This document shows positions 1-7,770 of a DNA stretch of 24,424 nt, piece by piece. The translations under genes were made by a program, and so were the position numbers. Under the pieces are notes generated by a model. It had not been told where the DNA came from. It did not search any database and saw nothing but the letters and a program-made list of their open reading frames with translations. Positions within the stretch are counted from its first letter, which is position 1; every line of letters begins with the position of its first letter. Origin of the DNA: JALENY01 sp036310185. Lineage in GTDB: Bacteria; Bacillota; Clostridia; Lachnospirales; Lachnospiraceae. The stretch spans positions 1 through 24,424 of the forward strand of contig JAXJSH010000078.1 in the NCBI GenBank assembly GCA_036310185.1. The letters are read 5' to 3'.

Positions 1-45
1 AACTACGATTATGTGAAAATATTCACGAACTTGCAAACTTTAGAC

Positions 46-74
46 TATACTTTTTAATAATTATCTTGTATAAT
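46..74 (+). promoter_or_regulatory. Probable sigma-A promoter of pckA
   Basis: A perfect TATAAT lies at 69-74, about 60 bp before the pckA start. The hexamer at the expected -35 position (TATACT, 46-51, 17-bp spacer) is poor. A second TATACT-based promoter using TTCACG at 22-27 is possible. Confidence 0.5.
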
Positions 75-134
75 AGAGGCGATAAATTGAACTTAGCTAA
101 TTTATTAATTAAAGAAAGAAAGAGGTAATAAAAG

Positions 135-1739
135 ATGTCAATGGTTAATTTGGAAAAGTATGGTATTACCGGAGCTACTGAAATCGTATACAATCCTTCT
201 TACGAAGTATTATTCGAAGAAGAAACCAAAGCTGGTTTAGAAGGTTATGAAGTTGGTCAGGAAAGCGAACTTGGTGCTGTTAACGTTATGACAGGTATCT
301 ATACTGGCCGTTCTCCTAAAGATAAGTATATCGTTATGGATGAAAATTCAAAAGACACAGTATGGTGGACTTCTGATGAGTACAAAAACGATAACCATCC
401 GATTTCTGTAGAAGTATGGGATGAACTGAAAGCAATCGCAAAAAAAGAACTTTCTAATAAAAGACTGTTTGTTGTAGATGCATTCTGTGGTGCAAACAAA
501 GATACCAGAATGGCAATCCGTTTTATCGTAGAAGTTGCTTGGCAGGCTCATTTCGTTAAAAACATGTTTATCAGACCGACCGATGAAGAACTTGAAAACT
601 TCGAGCCGGATTTCGTTGTTTACAACGCTTCCAAAGCAAAAGTTGAAAACTACAAAGAATTAGGTCTTAACTCTGAAACAGCTGTAGCATTTAACATCAC
701 AAGCAAAGAACAGGTTATCCTGAACACATGGTACGGCGGAGAAATGAAAAAAGGTATGTTCTCCATGATGAACTACTACTTACCGTTAAAAGGTATCGCT
801 GCTATGCACTGTTCAGCAAACACAGATATGAATGGCGAAAATACAGCTATTTTCTTCGGTCTTTCAGGAACAGGTAAAACCACATTATCTACAGACCCGA
901 AACGTCTTCTGATCGGTGATGACGAGCACGGCTGGGATGACAACGGCGTATTCAACTTCGAAGGCGGCTGCTATGCAAAAGTTATCAACCTGGACAAAGA
1001 ATCTGAGCCGGATATCTACAATGCAATCAAACGTAACGCTCTTCTGGAAAACGTTACTGTAGCAGCAGACGGAAAGATTGATTTTGACGATAAGAGTGTT
1101 ACAGAAAATACTCGTGTATCTTACCCGATCGACCATATTGAAAACATCGTACGTCCGGTTTCAACAGCTCCTGCAGCAAAGAATGTTATTTTCCTTTCCG
1201 CAGATGCATTTGGTGTACTTCCGCCAGTTTCAATCCTGACACCGGAACAGACAAAATATTACTTCTTATCCGGATTTACAGCAAAACTTGCTGGTACAGA
1301 GCGTGGTATTACAGAACCGACTCCGACTTTCTCTGCTTGTTTCGGTCAGGCATTCCTGGAATTACACCCGACAAAATATGCAGAAGAGTTAGTTAAGAAA
1401 ATGGAAGAAAACGGTTCCAAAGCATACCTGGTTAACACAGGATGGAATGGTACAGGAAAACGTATCTCCATTCGTGATACACGTGGTATCATTGATGCAA
1501 TCCTTGACGGATCCATTGAAAAAGCATCTACAAAGACTATTCCTTACTTCAACTTTGAAGTTCCGACAGAACTTCCGGGAGTAGATACAAACATTCTTGA
1601 TCCGCGTGATACATATGCGGATGCTTCTGAATGGGAAGTAAAAGCAAAAGACCTTGCAAACCGTTTCGTTAAGAACTTTGCAAAATACGAAGGAAACGAA
1701 GCAGGAAAAGCATTAGTTAGTGCTGGTCCGCAGTTATAA
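135..1739 (+). CDS. pckA: Phosphoenolpyruvate carboxykinase (ATP)
   Basis: This 534-residue cytoplasmic enzyme interconverts oxaloacetate + ATP with phosphoenolpyruvate + CO2 + ADP. In gut clostridia it works in gluconeogenesis or in anaplerotic CO2 fixation. The length matches the ATP-dependent family. Visible signatures are the kinase-1a P-loop GLSGTGKTTLS (around residues 243-253), the following metal-binding segment IGDDEHGWDD, the early substrate loop TGRSPKDKY and the C-terminal GWNGTGKRI. The start is set by AAAGAGG at 119-125, 9 nt before ATG. Codon choice is very regular (GAA, AAA, GGT, GTT, ACA), unlike the genes that follow, which suggests high expression. It appears monocistronic: a 13-bp inverted repeat follows the stop. 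Identification is very secure. Confidence 0.97.
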   Translation: MSMVNLEKYGITGATEIVYNPSYEVLFEEETKAGLEGYEVGQESELGAVNVMTGIYTGRSPKDKYIVMDENSKDTVWWTSDEYKNDNHPISVEVWDELKAIAKKELSNKRLFVVDAFCGANKDTRMAIRFIVEVAWQAHFVKNMFIRPTDEELENFEPDFVVYNASKAKVENYKELGLNSETAVAFNITSKEQVILNTWYGGEMKKGMFSMMNYYLPLKGIAAMHCSANTDMNGENTAIFFGLSGTGKTTLSTDPKRLLIGDDEHGWDDNGVFNFEGGCYAKVINLDKESEPDIYNAIKRNALLENVTVAADGKIDFDDKSVTENTRVSYPIDHIENIVRPVSTAPAAKNVIFLSADAFGVLPPVSILTPEQTKYYFLSGFTAKLAGTERGITEPTPTFSACFGQAFLELHPTKYAEELVKKMEENGSKAYLVNTGWNGTGKRISIRDTRGIIDAILDGSIEKASTKTIPYFNFEVPTELPGVDTNILDPRDTYADASEWEVKAKDLANRFVKNFAKYEGNEAGKALVSAGPQL

Positions 1740-1781
1740 TCTGATTTTTCTTGGAAATTTCAGGGTAGGCTGTACCTTGGT

Positions 1782-1810
1782 AATGAGACACAGGTTTCCT
1801 GTGTCTCATT
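1782..1810 (+). terminator. 13-bp perfect hairpin after pckA
   Basis: AATGAGACACAGG and its exact reverse complement are separated by TTT. The stem is strong, but no U-run follows on either strand, so it may stabilise the pckA 3' end or act as a weak or factor-assisted terminator. Confidence 0.55.
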
Positions 1811-1856
1811 ATGCGTGTACAGTGTGCCCTTTTTTCCTGCTTATTCGGAGGTTTTG

Positions 1857-3176
1857 ATGACAGATGAAAGAAAAACTTTAAAGCAGTTATTCGTTCCGAT
1901 CAGTTTGGAAATATTGTGCGCCATGCTTGCGGGAATGGTGGACACGGTTATGCTCTCCTCCGTGAGCGACGAAGCAGTGGGTGCCGTAGGTACTGCCAAT
2001 ACTTATATCAGTATGTTCATTATTATGTTTTCAATCATATCTTCTGGTATGATCGCAGTAATGACCCAGTATATAGGGGCAGAAAAAAGAGGCATTGCAT
2101 ATCAGGCACGGCAGATCGGAACGCTGTTTAATGCGGTTATTGGCATCCTTTTGTCTTTGGGGCTTTTCCTGTTCTCAGAACAAATTGCAGAGGTGGTTGG
2201 TATCGCGCCGAAACTGAGAGAATATGCCAAAACATATATGCAGATCGTAGGCGGAAGCTGTATCTTGAATGCCCTGATTCCCATTTTTTCCAGTTATCTA
2301 AGGGCGTTTGGTCATACGAAGCAGCCGATGGCAGCAGCAGTTTTTTCAAATGTTCTGAATCTTATACTGAATGCGGTTTTCCTGTTTCAGTTTCAAATGG
2401 GAGTCATGGGAGTAGCCATTGCAACTGTTATTTCCCGGGTTGCCAACCTTGTTATTGTTCTTGTGGAATCCCATCGTCTGATTGATGCAAAAGATAGTCC
2501 CGAACGGATCAGTAATCGGAAAGTGGCAGGGCAGATTATCAGGATAGGGCTTCCTTCTGCGATGGAAACTGCACTTTACAATTTTGCAATGGCATTGATC
2601 ATAAGATTCCTGAATCAGATGGATGAAAATGGAATGAATGTAACCGCCCGTTCCTATGCATTGATCGTCAGCAACTTTTCTTATTGTGTCGGTGCAGCTC
2701 TTGCACAGGCAAATGCTATCATGACCGGATGGAATATGGGTGCAGAAGAGTATGAAAAATGTGACCGGGAAACAAAACGGGCAGCGGTTACAGGCGTTAT
2801 TGTCGCTACAAGTACAGCCGGGGTTTTTGCACTTTGTTCCGGACTTATAATGAAAATATTTACCGATGATCCGCTGATGATCGATCTGGTTGGAAAACTT
2901 CTCATGGTTGATATTGTACTTGAGATTGGCAGGGTTTCGAATCTTGTTTTCGGGCAGGCTTTGAAAACAAGCGGAGACGCACTGTTTACAACGGTTATAG
3001 CTGCCGTATTCATGTATTTGTGTGCGGTGGGTGGAACATATTTCTTTGGAATTCATATGGGCTGGATGGCTGTTGGCGCTTATATTGGTATGGCGCTGGA
3101 TGAATGTGTGCGTGCAGTATGTATGTTTTTACGGTGGAAAAGCGGAATATGGCGGAATAAAAGTCTGATAAAATGA
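1857..3176 (+). CDS. MATE family multidrug/cation-coupled efflux transporter
   Basis: This 439-residue polytopic membrane protein is built of about twelve hydrophobic segments and lacks a signal peptide. The MATE signature is visible as the paired N-lobe pattern (PISLEILCAMLAGMVDTVML, then AVGAVGTANTYISM) and the matching C-lobe pattern (IGLPSAMETALYNF). MATE proteins export drugs or metabolites using H+ or Na+; the substrate cannot be read from sequence. CGGAGG at 1846-1851 places the start at ATG 1857 (TTG 1854 is adjacent), rather than at the upstream in-frame codon 1815. Its stop overlaps an ATG of the next frame (ATGA at 3173-3176), suggesting a two-gene unit with the membrane protein downstream. 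The codon pattern is ordinary. Confidence 0.9.
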   Translation: MTDERKTLKQLFVPISLEILCAMLAGMVDTVMLSSVSDEAVGAVGTANTYISMFIIMFSIISSGMIAVMTQYIGAEKRGIAYQARQIGTLFNAVIGILLSLGLFLFSEQIAEVVGIAPKLREYAKTYMQIVGGSCILNALIPIFSSYLRAFGHTKQPMAAAVFSNVLNLILNAVFLFQFQMGVMGVAIATVISRVANLVIVLVESHRLIDAKDSPERISNRKVAGQIIRIGLPSAMETALYNFAMALIIRFLNQMDENGMNVTARSYALIVSNFSYCVGAALAQANAIMTGWNMGAEEYEKCDRETKRAAVTGVIVATSTAGVFALCSGLIMKIFTDDPLMIDLVGKLLMVDIVLEIGRVSNLVFGQALKTSGDALFTTVIAAVFMYLCAVGGTYFFGIHMGWMAVGAYIGMALDECVRAVCMFLRWKSGIWRNKSLIK

Positions 3177-3193
3177 AGGGGGGGAAATATTTT

Positions 3194-4291
3194 ATGAAGA
3201 AATTAAAAAATTATAAGAATTTATATGCGTTATATCAAAAAAGCAGAAACAGTTTTCGGATTCCTTTTTTTATATGTCTGATCTTATTCGTATTATCTTT
3301 TGTAACTATTTTTATGGATGTTCCATTTGAGTTAACGATGACGATGATGCTAATGATTATTCCTGTGATCATATTGGGAATTACACTTCTGGTTATACGC
3401 TGGAGAACAGCAAGATCTGCATCTAAGTTTACCGAGCAGGAATTAGCCGAAATAGATAATGAAATCCCTATGCATCAGAAAAATGAAGGATTTCTCGTAA
3501 CAAGACATGCCGTTATCTGTGGCTGTAATAAAGGCGGACTGTTGCTTTACCCGGTAAAAAATATGTTATGGGTATATAAAACGGTAACGACGGGAAAAAT
3601 GTATGGTCTCATTCCAATCTATAAATATACGGTTCTTGTTTTTGCCGGAAGAGATAAGAAACGTCGTACATTCACAGTTAAGAACAAAGGAAATATTGTA
3701 GAGTTCCTGCGGTCAGAGCTGTCAAAGTATCGTATGGATATCATATACGGTTATGAAAATGGTCTTGACACAATGTATAGAAAAGATATCAATCAGATGA
3801 TCGCTCTTGCAGATGAATACGCAAAACGGCAGCGGGGAGAACTGCCATCCAATAAAGAAACGGCAGCAAAAGTAAATATGCATACGGCTTATCTTAATAC
3901 TTTGCCGGAGATTAAGAATAAATACAAAGTGAATTTACTGTCCGGAGAAAAGGTTATTTTTACGGCAAATATATATGGTTTTAAATCAGATACCGGAGTA
4001 TTTATTGGTGCAGACTGCAAGTTTACCATGACAAATAAGCGAATCATTGCGGATAACGGACAGGGACTCTGTATCGTGGATATTGCGGAAGATATCTCAG
4101 GCTGGAGAAGAGAAGAAAGCGGAAAAGGTCTGGCGAAAGAAGAATATATTCTTGTTACTTTAAACAAAGAGCTTACCTACGGTATGGGAGTACAGAAACT
4201 CACCGGATACCGCTTCTGTTTTAAGAAAAAAGATATGGAAGCATTTGAAAATATCATGAAAAATGTGCTTCGTCCAAGTATGCTTGTGTAA
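3194..4291 (+). CDS. Two-TM protein of unknown function with possible PH-like domains
   Basis: I do not recognise a named family. The 365-residue product starts with a basic segment, then two hydrophobic helices (about residues 22-40 and 47-69), then a cytoplasmic part of about 295 residues. Two stretches look like beta-rich bacterial PH/GRAM-type modules: one around residues 95-165 (TRHAVICG ... GLIPIYKYTVLVFAG) and one near the C-terminus (FTMTNKRIIADNGQGLCIVDI ... YRFCFKKKDMEAFENIM). That assignment is inferred from pattern, not from a domain search. ATG 3194 follows a G-rich site (AGGGGGGGA, 3177-3185) at good spacing. The alternative ATG 3173 overlaps the MATE stop and would add seven residues. 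Position suggests co-transcription with the exporter, perhaps as a membrane-associated partner. Confidence 0.75.
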   Translation: MKKLKNYKNLYALYQKSRNSFRIPFFICLILFVLSFVTIFMDVPFELTMTMMLMIIPVIILGITLLVIRWRTARSASKFTEQELAEIDNEIPMHQKNEGFLVTRHAVICGCNKGGLLLYPVKNMLWVYKTVTTGKMYGLIPIYKYTVLVFAGRDKKRRTFTVKNKGNIVEFLRSELSKYRMDIIYGYENGLDTMYRKDINQMIALADEYAKRQRGELPSNKETAAKVNMHTAYLNTLPEIKNKYKVNLLSGEKVIFTANIYGFKSDTGVFIGADCKFTMTNKRIIADNGQGLCIVDIAEDISGWRREESGKGLAKEEYILVTLNKELTYGMGVQKLTGYRFCFKKKDMEAFENIMKNVLRPSMLV

Positions 4292-4322
4292 AAGACAGAA
4301 CGAAAAGAACATTTACAAATGC

Positions 4323-4351
4323 TTGTATTTACCGGAAAACAGCGCTATAAT
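4323..4351 (+). promoter_or_regulatory. Promoter of the thiamine operon
   Basis: TATAAT at 4346-4351 is preceded by TTGTAT (4323-4328) with a 17-bp spacer. The TPP aptamer starts about 20 nt after the -10 box, as expected for a riboswitch leader. Confidence 0.65.
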
Positions 4352-4371
4352 AAATTTCACAATTTAAGAAA

Positions 4372-4456
4372 TGGGGAGCTTGTAGGACAGGCTGAGAGGA
4401 AAGTAGGACTTTCGACCCGTGAACCTGATTTGGATAATGCCAACGTAGGGAGCGCT
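4372..4456 (+). promoter_or_regulatory. TPP riboswitch (THI element)
   Basis: The conserved core is complete: GGGG at 4373-4376, GCTGAGAGG at 4391-4399, ACCC near 4416, then GAACCTGATTTGGATAATGCC and the closing AACGTAGGGA around 4442-4451. An optional extra hairpin (GAAAG/CTTTC) sits in the P3 arm. TPP binding should turn the downstream thiamine genes off. Confidence 0.95.
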
Positions 4457-4482
4457 GTATAGCACAAATACGCATAGATTAT

Positions 4483-4515
4483 GGGAAATTGCCAATCAGG
4501 TAGTTTCCCTTTTTT
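4483..4515 (+). terminator. Intrinsic terminator, expression platform of the TPP riboswitch
   Basis: GGGAAATTGCC pairs with GGTAGTTTCCC around the loop AATCA, and six T follow (4510-4515). It lies between aptamer and thiD, so transcription attenuation is the likely mode. I did not resolve the antiterminator pairing. Confidence 0.85.
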
Positions 4516-4601
4516 AGTTGTGGGAACAAAAGCGGCAGATTGGGGGCACCACCTTTTGTCGCTCAACAAAAATAATGTTAAATGCAAAGGAGAAAAACGA
4601 G

Positions 4602-5408
4602 ATGAGAACAGCATTATCAATCGCTGGAAGTGATTCCAGCGGAGGCGCCGGTATTCAAGCAGACATGAAAACAATGACTATGAATGGTGTATATGCCATG
4701 AGTGCGATCACTGCACTGACGGCACAGAACACAACCGGTGTATCAGGGATTATGGAGGTAACTCCGGAATTTTTACAATTGCAGATGGACGCTGTATTTG
4801 AGGACATCCGTCCGGATGCGGTCAAAATCGGAATGGTATCTTCAGCGGGGCTGATTGAGACAATTGCAGATCGCCTGAAAGCGTACAAAGCAGTTCATAT
4901 TGTGGTAGATCCTGTCATGGTAGCCACCAGCGGCTCCAGGTTGATCGATGAAAATGCGGTGGCAACACTGAAGAAAGAATTGCTGTCTCTTGCAACGGTT
5001 GTTACTCCGAATATTCCGGAGGCGGAAGTTCTGGCAGATATGCCGATTCACAGTGAAGAAGATATGATTACGGCGGCAAAGAAAATCAGTGAAAACTATC
5101 ATTGTGCCGTGCTCTGCAAAGGCGGTCACAGTCTGAACGATGCCAATGACCTGCTTTATGCAGACGGAAACTGCCGCTGGTTTTATGGAAAACGAATCCA
5201 TAATCCGAATACCCATGGTACAGGATGTACCCTTTCCAGTGCCATTGCTTCCAATCTGGCAAAAGGATTTGATCTGGAAACCTCCGTTCAGAGAGCAAAA
5301 GATTATATTTCCGGTGCGTTGGCGGCTATGCTGGATCTGGGAAAAGGCCAGGGGCCGATGGACCACCACTTCAATCTGACCGGTGAGTTTGCAAGGGAGG
5401 CCGAATAA
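4602..5408 (+). CDS. thiD: Hydroxymethylpyrimidine/phosphomethylpyrimidine kinase
   Basis: This 268-residue ribokinase-fold enzyme phosphorylates HMP to HMP-P and then HMP-PP, the pyrimidine half of thiamine. Visible motifs are the N-terminal SIAGSDSSGGAGIQAD (6-21), VVDPVMVATSG (101-111) and the anion-hole/catalytic loop HGTGCTLSSA (205-214, Cys209). Length is normal for ThiD. AAAGGAG at 4586-4592 supports ATG 4602 over the upstream in-frame ATG at 4518, which would start inside the leader just after the terminator. It is the first gene behind the TPP riboswitch; its stop abuts the tenA start with no gap. Confidence 0.95.
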   Translation: MRTALSIAGSDSSGGAGIQADMKTMTMNGVYAMSAITALTAQNTTGVSGIMEVTPEFLQLQMDAVFEDIRPDAVKIGMVSSAGLIETIADRLKAYKAVHIVVDPVMVATSGSRLIDENAVATLKKELLSLATVVTPNIPEAEVLADMPIHSEEDMITAAKKISENYHCAVLCKGGHSLNDANDLLYADGNCRWFYGKRIHNPNTHGTGCTLSSAIASNLAKGFDLETSVQRAKDYISGALAAMLDLGKGQGPMDHHFNLTGEFAREAE

Positions 5409-6083
5409 ATGGGAGAACAGAATCGGAAAGTAACGGAGCGCTTCCATCAGGCTGCAGAGCCGGTCTGGAAAAAATGTCTGGAACATCCTTTTGTTGCCGG
5501 AATCGGCGATGGAACGCTTCCGGTCGAAAAGTTTCGCTATTTTATGCTGCAAGATTATCTGTATTTGTTTGATTATGCAAAGGTATTTGCTCTTGGTGTG
5601 GTAAAAGCGCGTGATCCGAAACTGATGAGAACGTTTTCAAAAAATGTGGATGCAGTTTTAAATGGAGAGATGAATCTGCACCGGGCTTATATGGCGCGCC
5701 TCGGTATTACAGAAGAACAGGTATTTTCAGTAAAACCGGCGCTGGACAATTTATCTTACACCAACTATATGCTTTCTGTGGCAAATTCCGGCGGTCCTAT
5801 GGAAATAGTGGCTTCTATTTTAGCCTGCTCATGGAGCTATGCTGAAATTGGTCAGGCGTTGGCAAAAATTCCGGGTGCAGCCGAGCATCCCTTTTATGGG
5901 GAATGGATTCAGGGCTATGCCTCAGAAGAATACGATATGACAAATCAGGCACTGATTGATCTGATGGACGAACTGACTGTGGAGGCATCCGAAGAGCAGA
6001 TTGCATATCTGACGGATGTATTTGTAAATTGCAGCCGTTACGAACTGGGCTTCTGGGATATGTCATGGGAGTGCCGCGAATGA
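5409..6083 (+). CDS. tenA: TenA family aminopyrimidine aminohydrolase / thiaminase II
   Basis: TenA hydrolyses 4-amino-5-aminomethyl-2-methylpyrimidine, a thiamine breakdown product, to HMP, and can also cleave thiamine. The 224-residue all-helical protein keeps the expected active-site residues by motif: the Asp and Tyr in FMLQDYLYLF (D49, Y52), the catalytic Cys in ILACSWSYAEIG (C140) and the C-terminal Glu in RYELGFWDM (E212). It begins directly after the thiD stop, with GGGAGG at 5395-5400 inside the thiD end, and overlaps thiZ by four bases (ATGA). The product HMP is ThiD's substrate, so the order fits a salvage pathway. TenA was first named as an enzyme-production regulator; there is no DNA-binding domain here. 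Confidence 0.93.
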   Translation: MGEQNRKVTERFHQAAEPVWKKCLEHPFVAGIGDGTLPVEKFRYFMLQDYLYLFDYAKVFALGVVKARDPKLMRTFSKNVDAVLNGEMNLHRAYMARLGITEEQVFSVKPALDNLSYTNYMLSVANSGGPMEIVASILACSWSYAEIGQALAKIPGAAEHPFYGEWIQGYASEEYDMTNQALIDLMDELTVEASEEQIAYLTDVFVNCSRYELGFWDMSWECRE

Positions 6084-6841
6084 AAGCATTAGAGTTTGAC
6101 CGGGTTTCCTTTCAGTACCCGGAAGAAGATTTTGATATTATAGATCAGCTTTCTTTTTCGGTTGAACCGGGTTCTTTCCATTGTATTGTCGGTGTCAGCG
6201 GATGTGGAAAAAGTACCATTTTTCGTATGACCAACGGTTTGCTGCAGCCGAAAAGCGGAAATATTCAGGTTGGAGATAAAGCCATTTCTCAGCAAAAGCA
6301 TTATTGCGGCTACATGCCTCAGAAAGATCTGCTTTTTCCATGGCGTACCATAGGTGAAAACCTGGCATTGCCCTTGGAGATTCAGGGTGGCTATTCAAAA
6401 AAGGAGCAGAGAAAAATGGTGGAAGCTGCCCTGGAAGAAGTCGGACTGGCGGGCTGTCAGAATAAGCGTCCGGAAGAACTTTCCGGCGGTATGCGTCAGA
6501 GAGCGGCTTTTGCCCGAACCATGCTTACGGGCAGTGATCTGCTCTTGCTGGATGAGCCTTTTTCTGCACTTGATTTTCTGACGCGTATTTCTATGCAGGA
6601 GTGGCTGCTGAAGCAGTGGCAGAAGCACGGAAAGACCATTTTATTCATTACCCATGATGTGGAAGAGGCCATCTTTCTTTCTTCCAGTGTCTTTGTGGTG
6701 GAATCCACCCCAATCCGAACGCTGCGGGAAGTGCCCGTGCCCCTTGGATATCCCCGTACCCGGGAAGATCTGACCAGACCGGAGATTGTAAAGCTCCGGG
6801 AACAGATGGTGGATATGCTGAGAAAGCAGGTGACGGAATGA
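6080..6841 (+). CDS. thiZ: ABC transporter ATPase for thiamine pyrimidine precursor
   Basis: This 253-residue ATPase subunit has a complete nucleotide-binding domain: Walker A GVSGCGKST (38-46), Q-loop Gln81 in YMPQKDLLFPW, signature LSGGMRQR (134-141), Walker B LLLLDEP (154-160) and switch His192 in THDVEEA. The type is that of taurine/sulfonate/thiamine-precursor importers. The start at 6080 overlaps the tenA stop (ATGA) and has GGGAG at 6067-6071; an upstream in-frame ATG at 6029 lies inside tenA and is unlikely. It sits with a permease, an NMT1-type binding protein, TenA and ThiD under a TPP riboswitch, which defines the ThiXYZ system. The ligand is probably formylated or free aminomethylpyrimidine, or HMP. 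Confidence 0.92.
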   Translation: MKALEFDRVSFQYPEEDFDIIDQLSFSVEPGSFHCIVGVSGCGKSTIFRMTNGLLQPKSGNIQVGDKAISQQKHYCGYMPQKDLLFPWRTIGENLALPLEIQGGYSKKEQRKMVEAALEEVGLAGCQNKRPEELSGGMRQRAAFARTMLTGSDLLLLDEPFSALDFLTRISMQEWLLKQWQKHGKTILFITHDVEEAIFLSSSVFVVESTPIRTLREVPVPLGYPRTREDLTRPEIVKLREQMVDMLRKQVTE

Positions 6842-7593
6842 AAAAATTTTATAAAAATAATATGACGGCGCTGGCGTTTCTGTTTTTCCTGCTGATCGTA
6901 TGGCAGTTAGGTGCCATGAAGGTAGATGCGGCCTACATTTTGCCCACACCTGTACAGATTATGCAGAGATTATGGGAGCTGCGGGAAGTGCTTTTTACGG
7001 TTCACCTTCCGGCCACAATGCAGGTAACCTTTATCGGTCTGGCCATTTCTCTGGTATTTGGTCTTGGACTGGCCGTACTGATGGATGTGAGTCCTTTTTG
7101 GCAAAAAGCACTGTATCCGGTTGTGATTGCATCACAGACGATCCCGACCACTGCGATTGCCCCGTTGTTTGTTCTCTGGTTTGGTTATGGTATCTGGAGT
7201 AAAGTTCTGGTGACTGTGCTAATGACTTTTTTCCCGATTACCATAACCGTGTACGATGGACTGCGCTCTGCAAAGGTGGAAATGTCAGAACTGTTATTAA
7301 CATACGGAGCTGGGAAAAAAGATATTTTCCTGAAAATAAAGGTTCCGTGCGCCCTTCCTTATTTTTTCTCGGCTATTAAAATGGCGATACCGATGAGCAT
7401 TATCGGGGCGGCAATTGGCGAATGGCTGGGGGCACAAAGCGGTTTGGGATATTTTTCCCGGCGAATGATGACTCAGCTGGACGGGGCAGGTGTGTTTGCA
7501 CCGATCGTGCTGCTGTCTGTGATTGCTATGCTGTTGGTTGGGCTGGCATCACTGCTGGAAAAAAAGGTGGTTCGTTGGAGAGGAGAATCCTGA
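6838..7593 (+). CDS. thiX: ABC transporter permease for thiamine pyrimidine precursor
   Basis: The 251-residue permease belongs to the BPD_transp_1/SsuC type with about six hydrophobic helices. The cytoplasmic EAA loop that docks on the ATPase is visible around residues 152-174 (LLLTYGAGKKDIFLKIKVP). A conserved QTIPTTAIAPLFVLWFGYG segment (100-118) is typical of this subfamily. ATG 6838 overlaps the thiZ stop by four bases, so the two subunits are probably translated in a coupled way. The 168-bp gap to thiY is the largest in the operon and holds a tandem repeat. Confidence 0.93.
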   Translation: MKKFYKNNMTALAFLFFLLIVWQLGAMKVDAAYILPTPVQIMQRLWELREVLFTVHLPATMQVTFIGLAISLVFGLGLAVLMDVSPFWQKALYPVVIASQTIPTTAIAPLFVLWFGYGIWSKVLVTVLMTFFPITITVYDGLRSAKVEMSELLLTYGAGKKDIFLKIKVPCALPYFFSAIKMAIPMSIIGAAIGEWLGAQSGLGYFSRRMMTQLDGAGVFAPIVLLSVIAMLLVGLASLLEKKVVRWRGES

Positions 7594-7664
7594 ATCGGAA
7601 ATTTAAGAAGAAATTCACAGAAGAAAGTATGTCTTATGAAAAATGGATATAGCAATAAGTAAAA

Positions 7665-7770
7665 ATGAAATGGATGATGAAAGCATACAAAATAAAAAGA
7701 AAACGGATGATGAAGGCGTACAAAATAAAATGAAGCAGATGATTAAGGAGTATAAAATAAAATGAAACGG
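7665..7770 (+). repeat. Three imperfect 32/33-bp tandem repeats ahead of thiY
   Basis: Units start with GATGAT at 7673, 7706 and 7738, with a partial fourth, GATTTT, at 7770. Each carries a purine-rich Shine-Dalgarno-like block (GAAAGC, GAAGGC, then the real AAGGAG) followed by TACAAAATAAAA or TATAAAATAAAA. The last unit is the ribosome site and start of thiY, so the array looks like repeated duplication of that initiation region. Two short frames run through it: 7665-7733 (22 codons) and 7730-7765 (11 codons). Each ends in an ATGA overlap with the next start. Confidence 0.85.

Noticed and set aside
2346..3056. 236-codon open frame on the minus strand inside the MATE gene
   Set aside because: It lies wholly opposite a clear MATE gene, is Cys/His/Asn-rich, has no ribosome site and matches no protein pattern; it is a shadow frame.
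4842..5552. 236-codon minus-strand frame opposite thiD/tenA
   Set aside because: It overlaps two confident genes and has shadow-type composition with no initiation signals.
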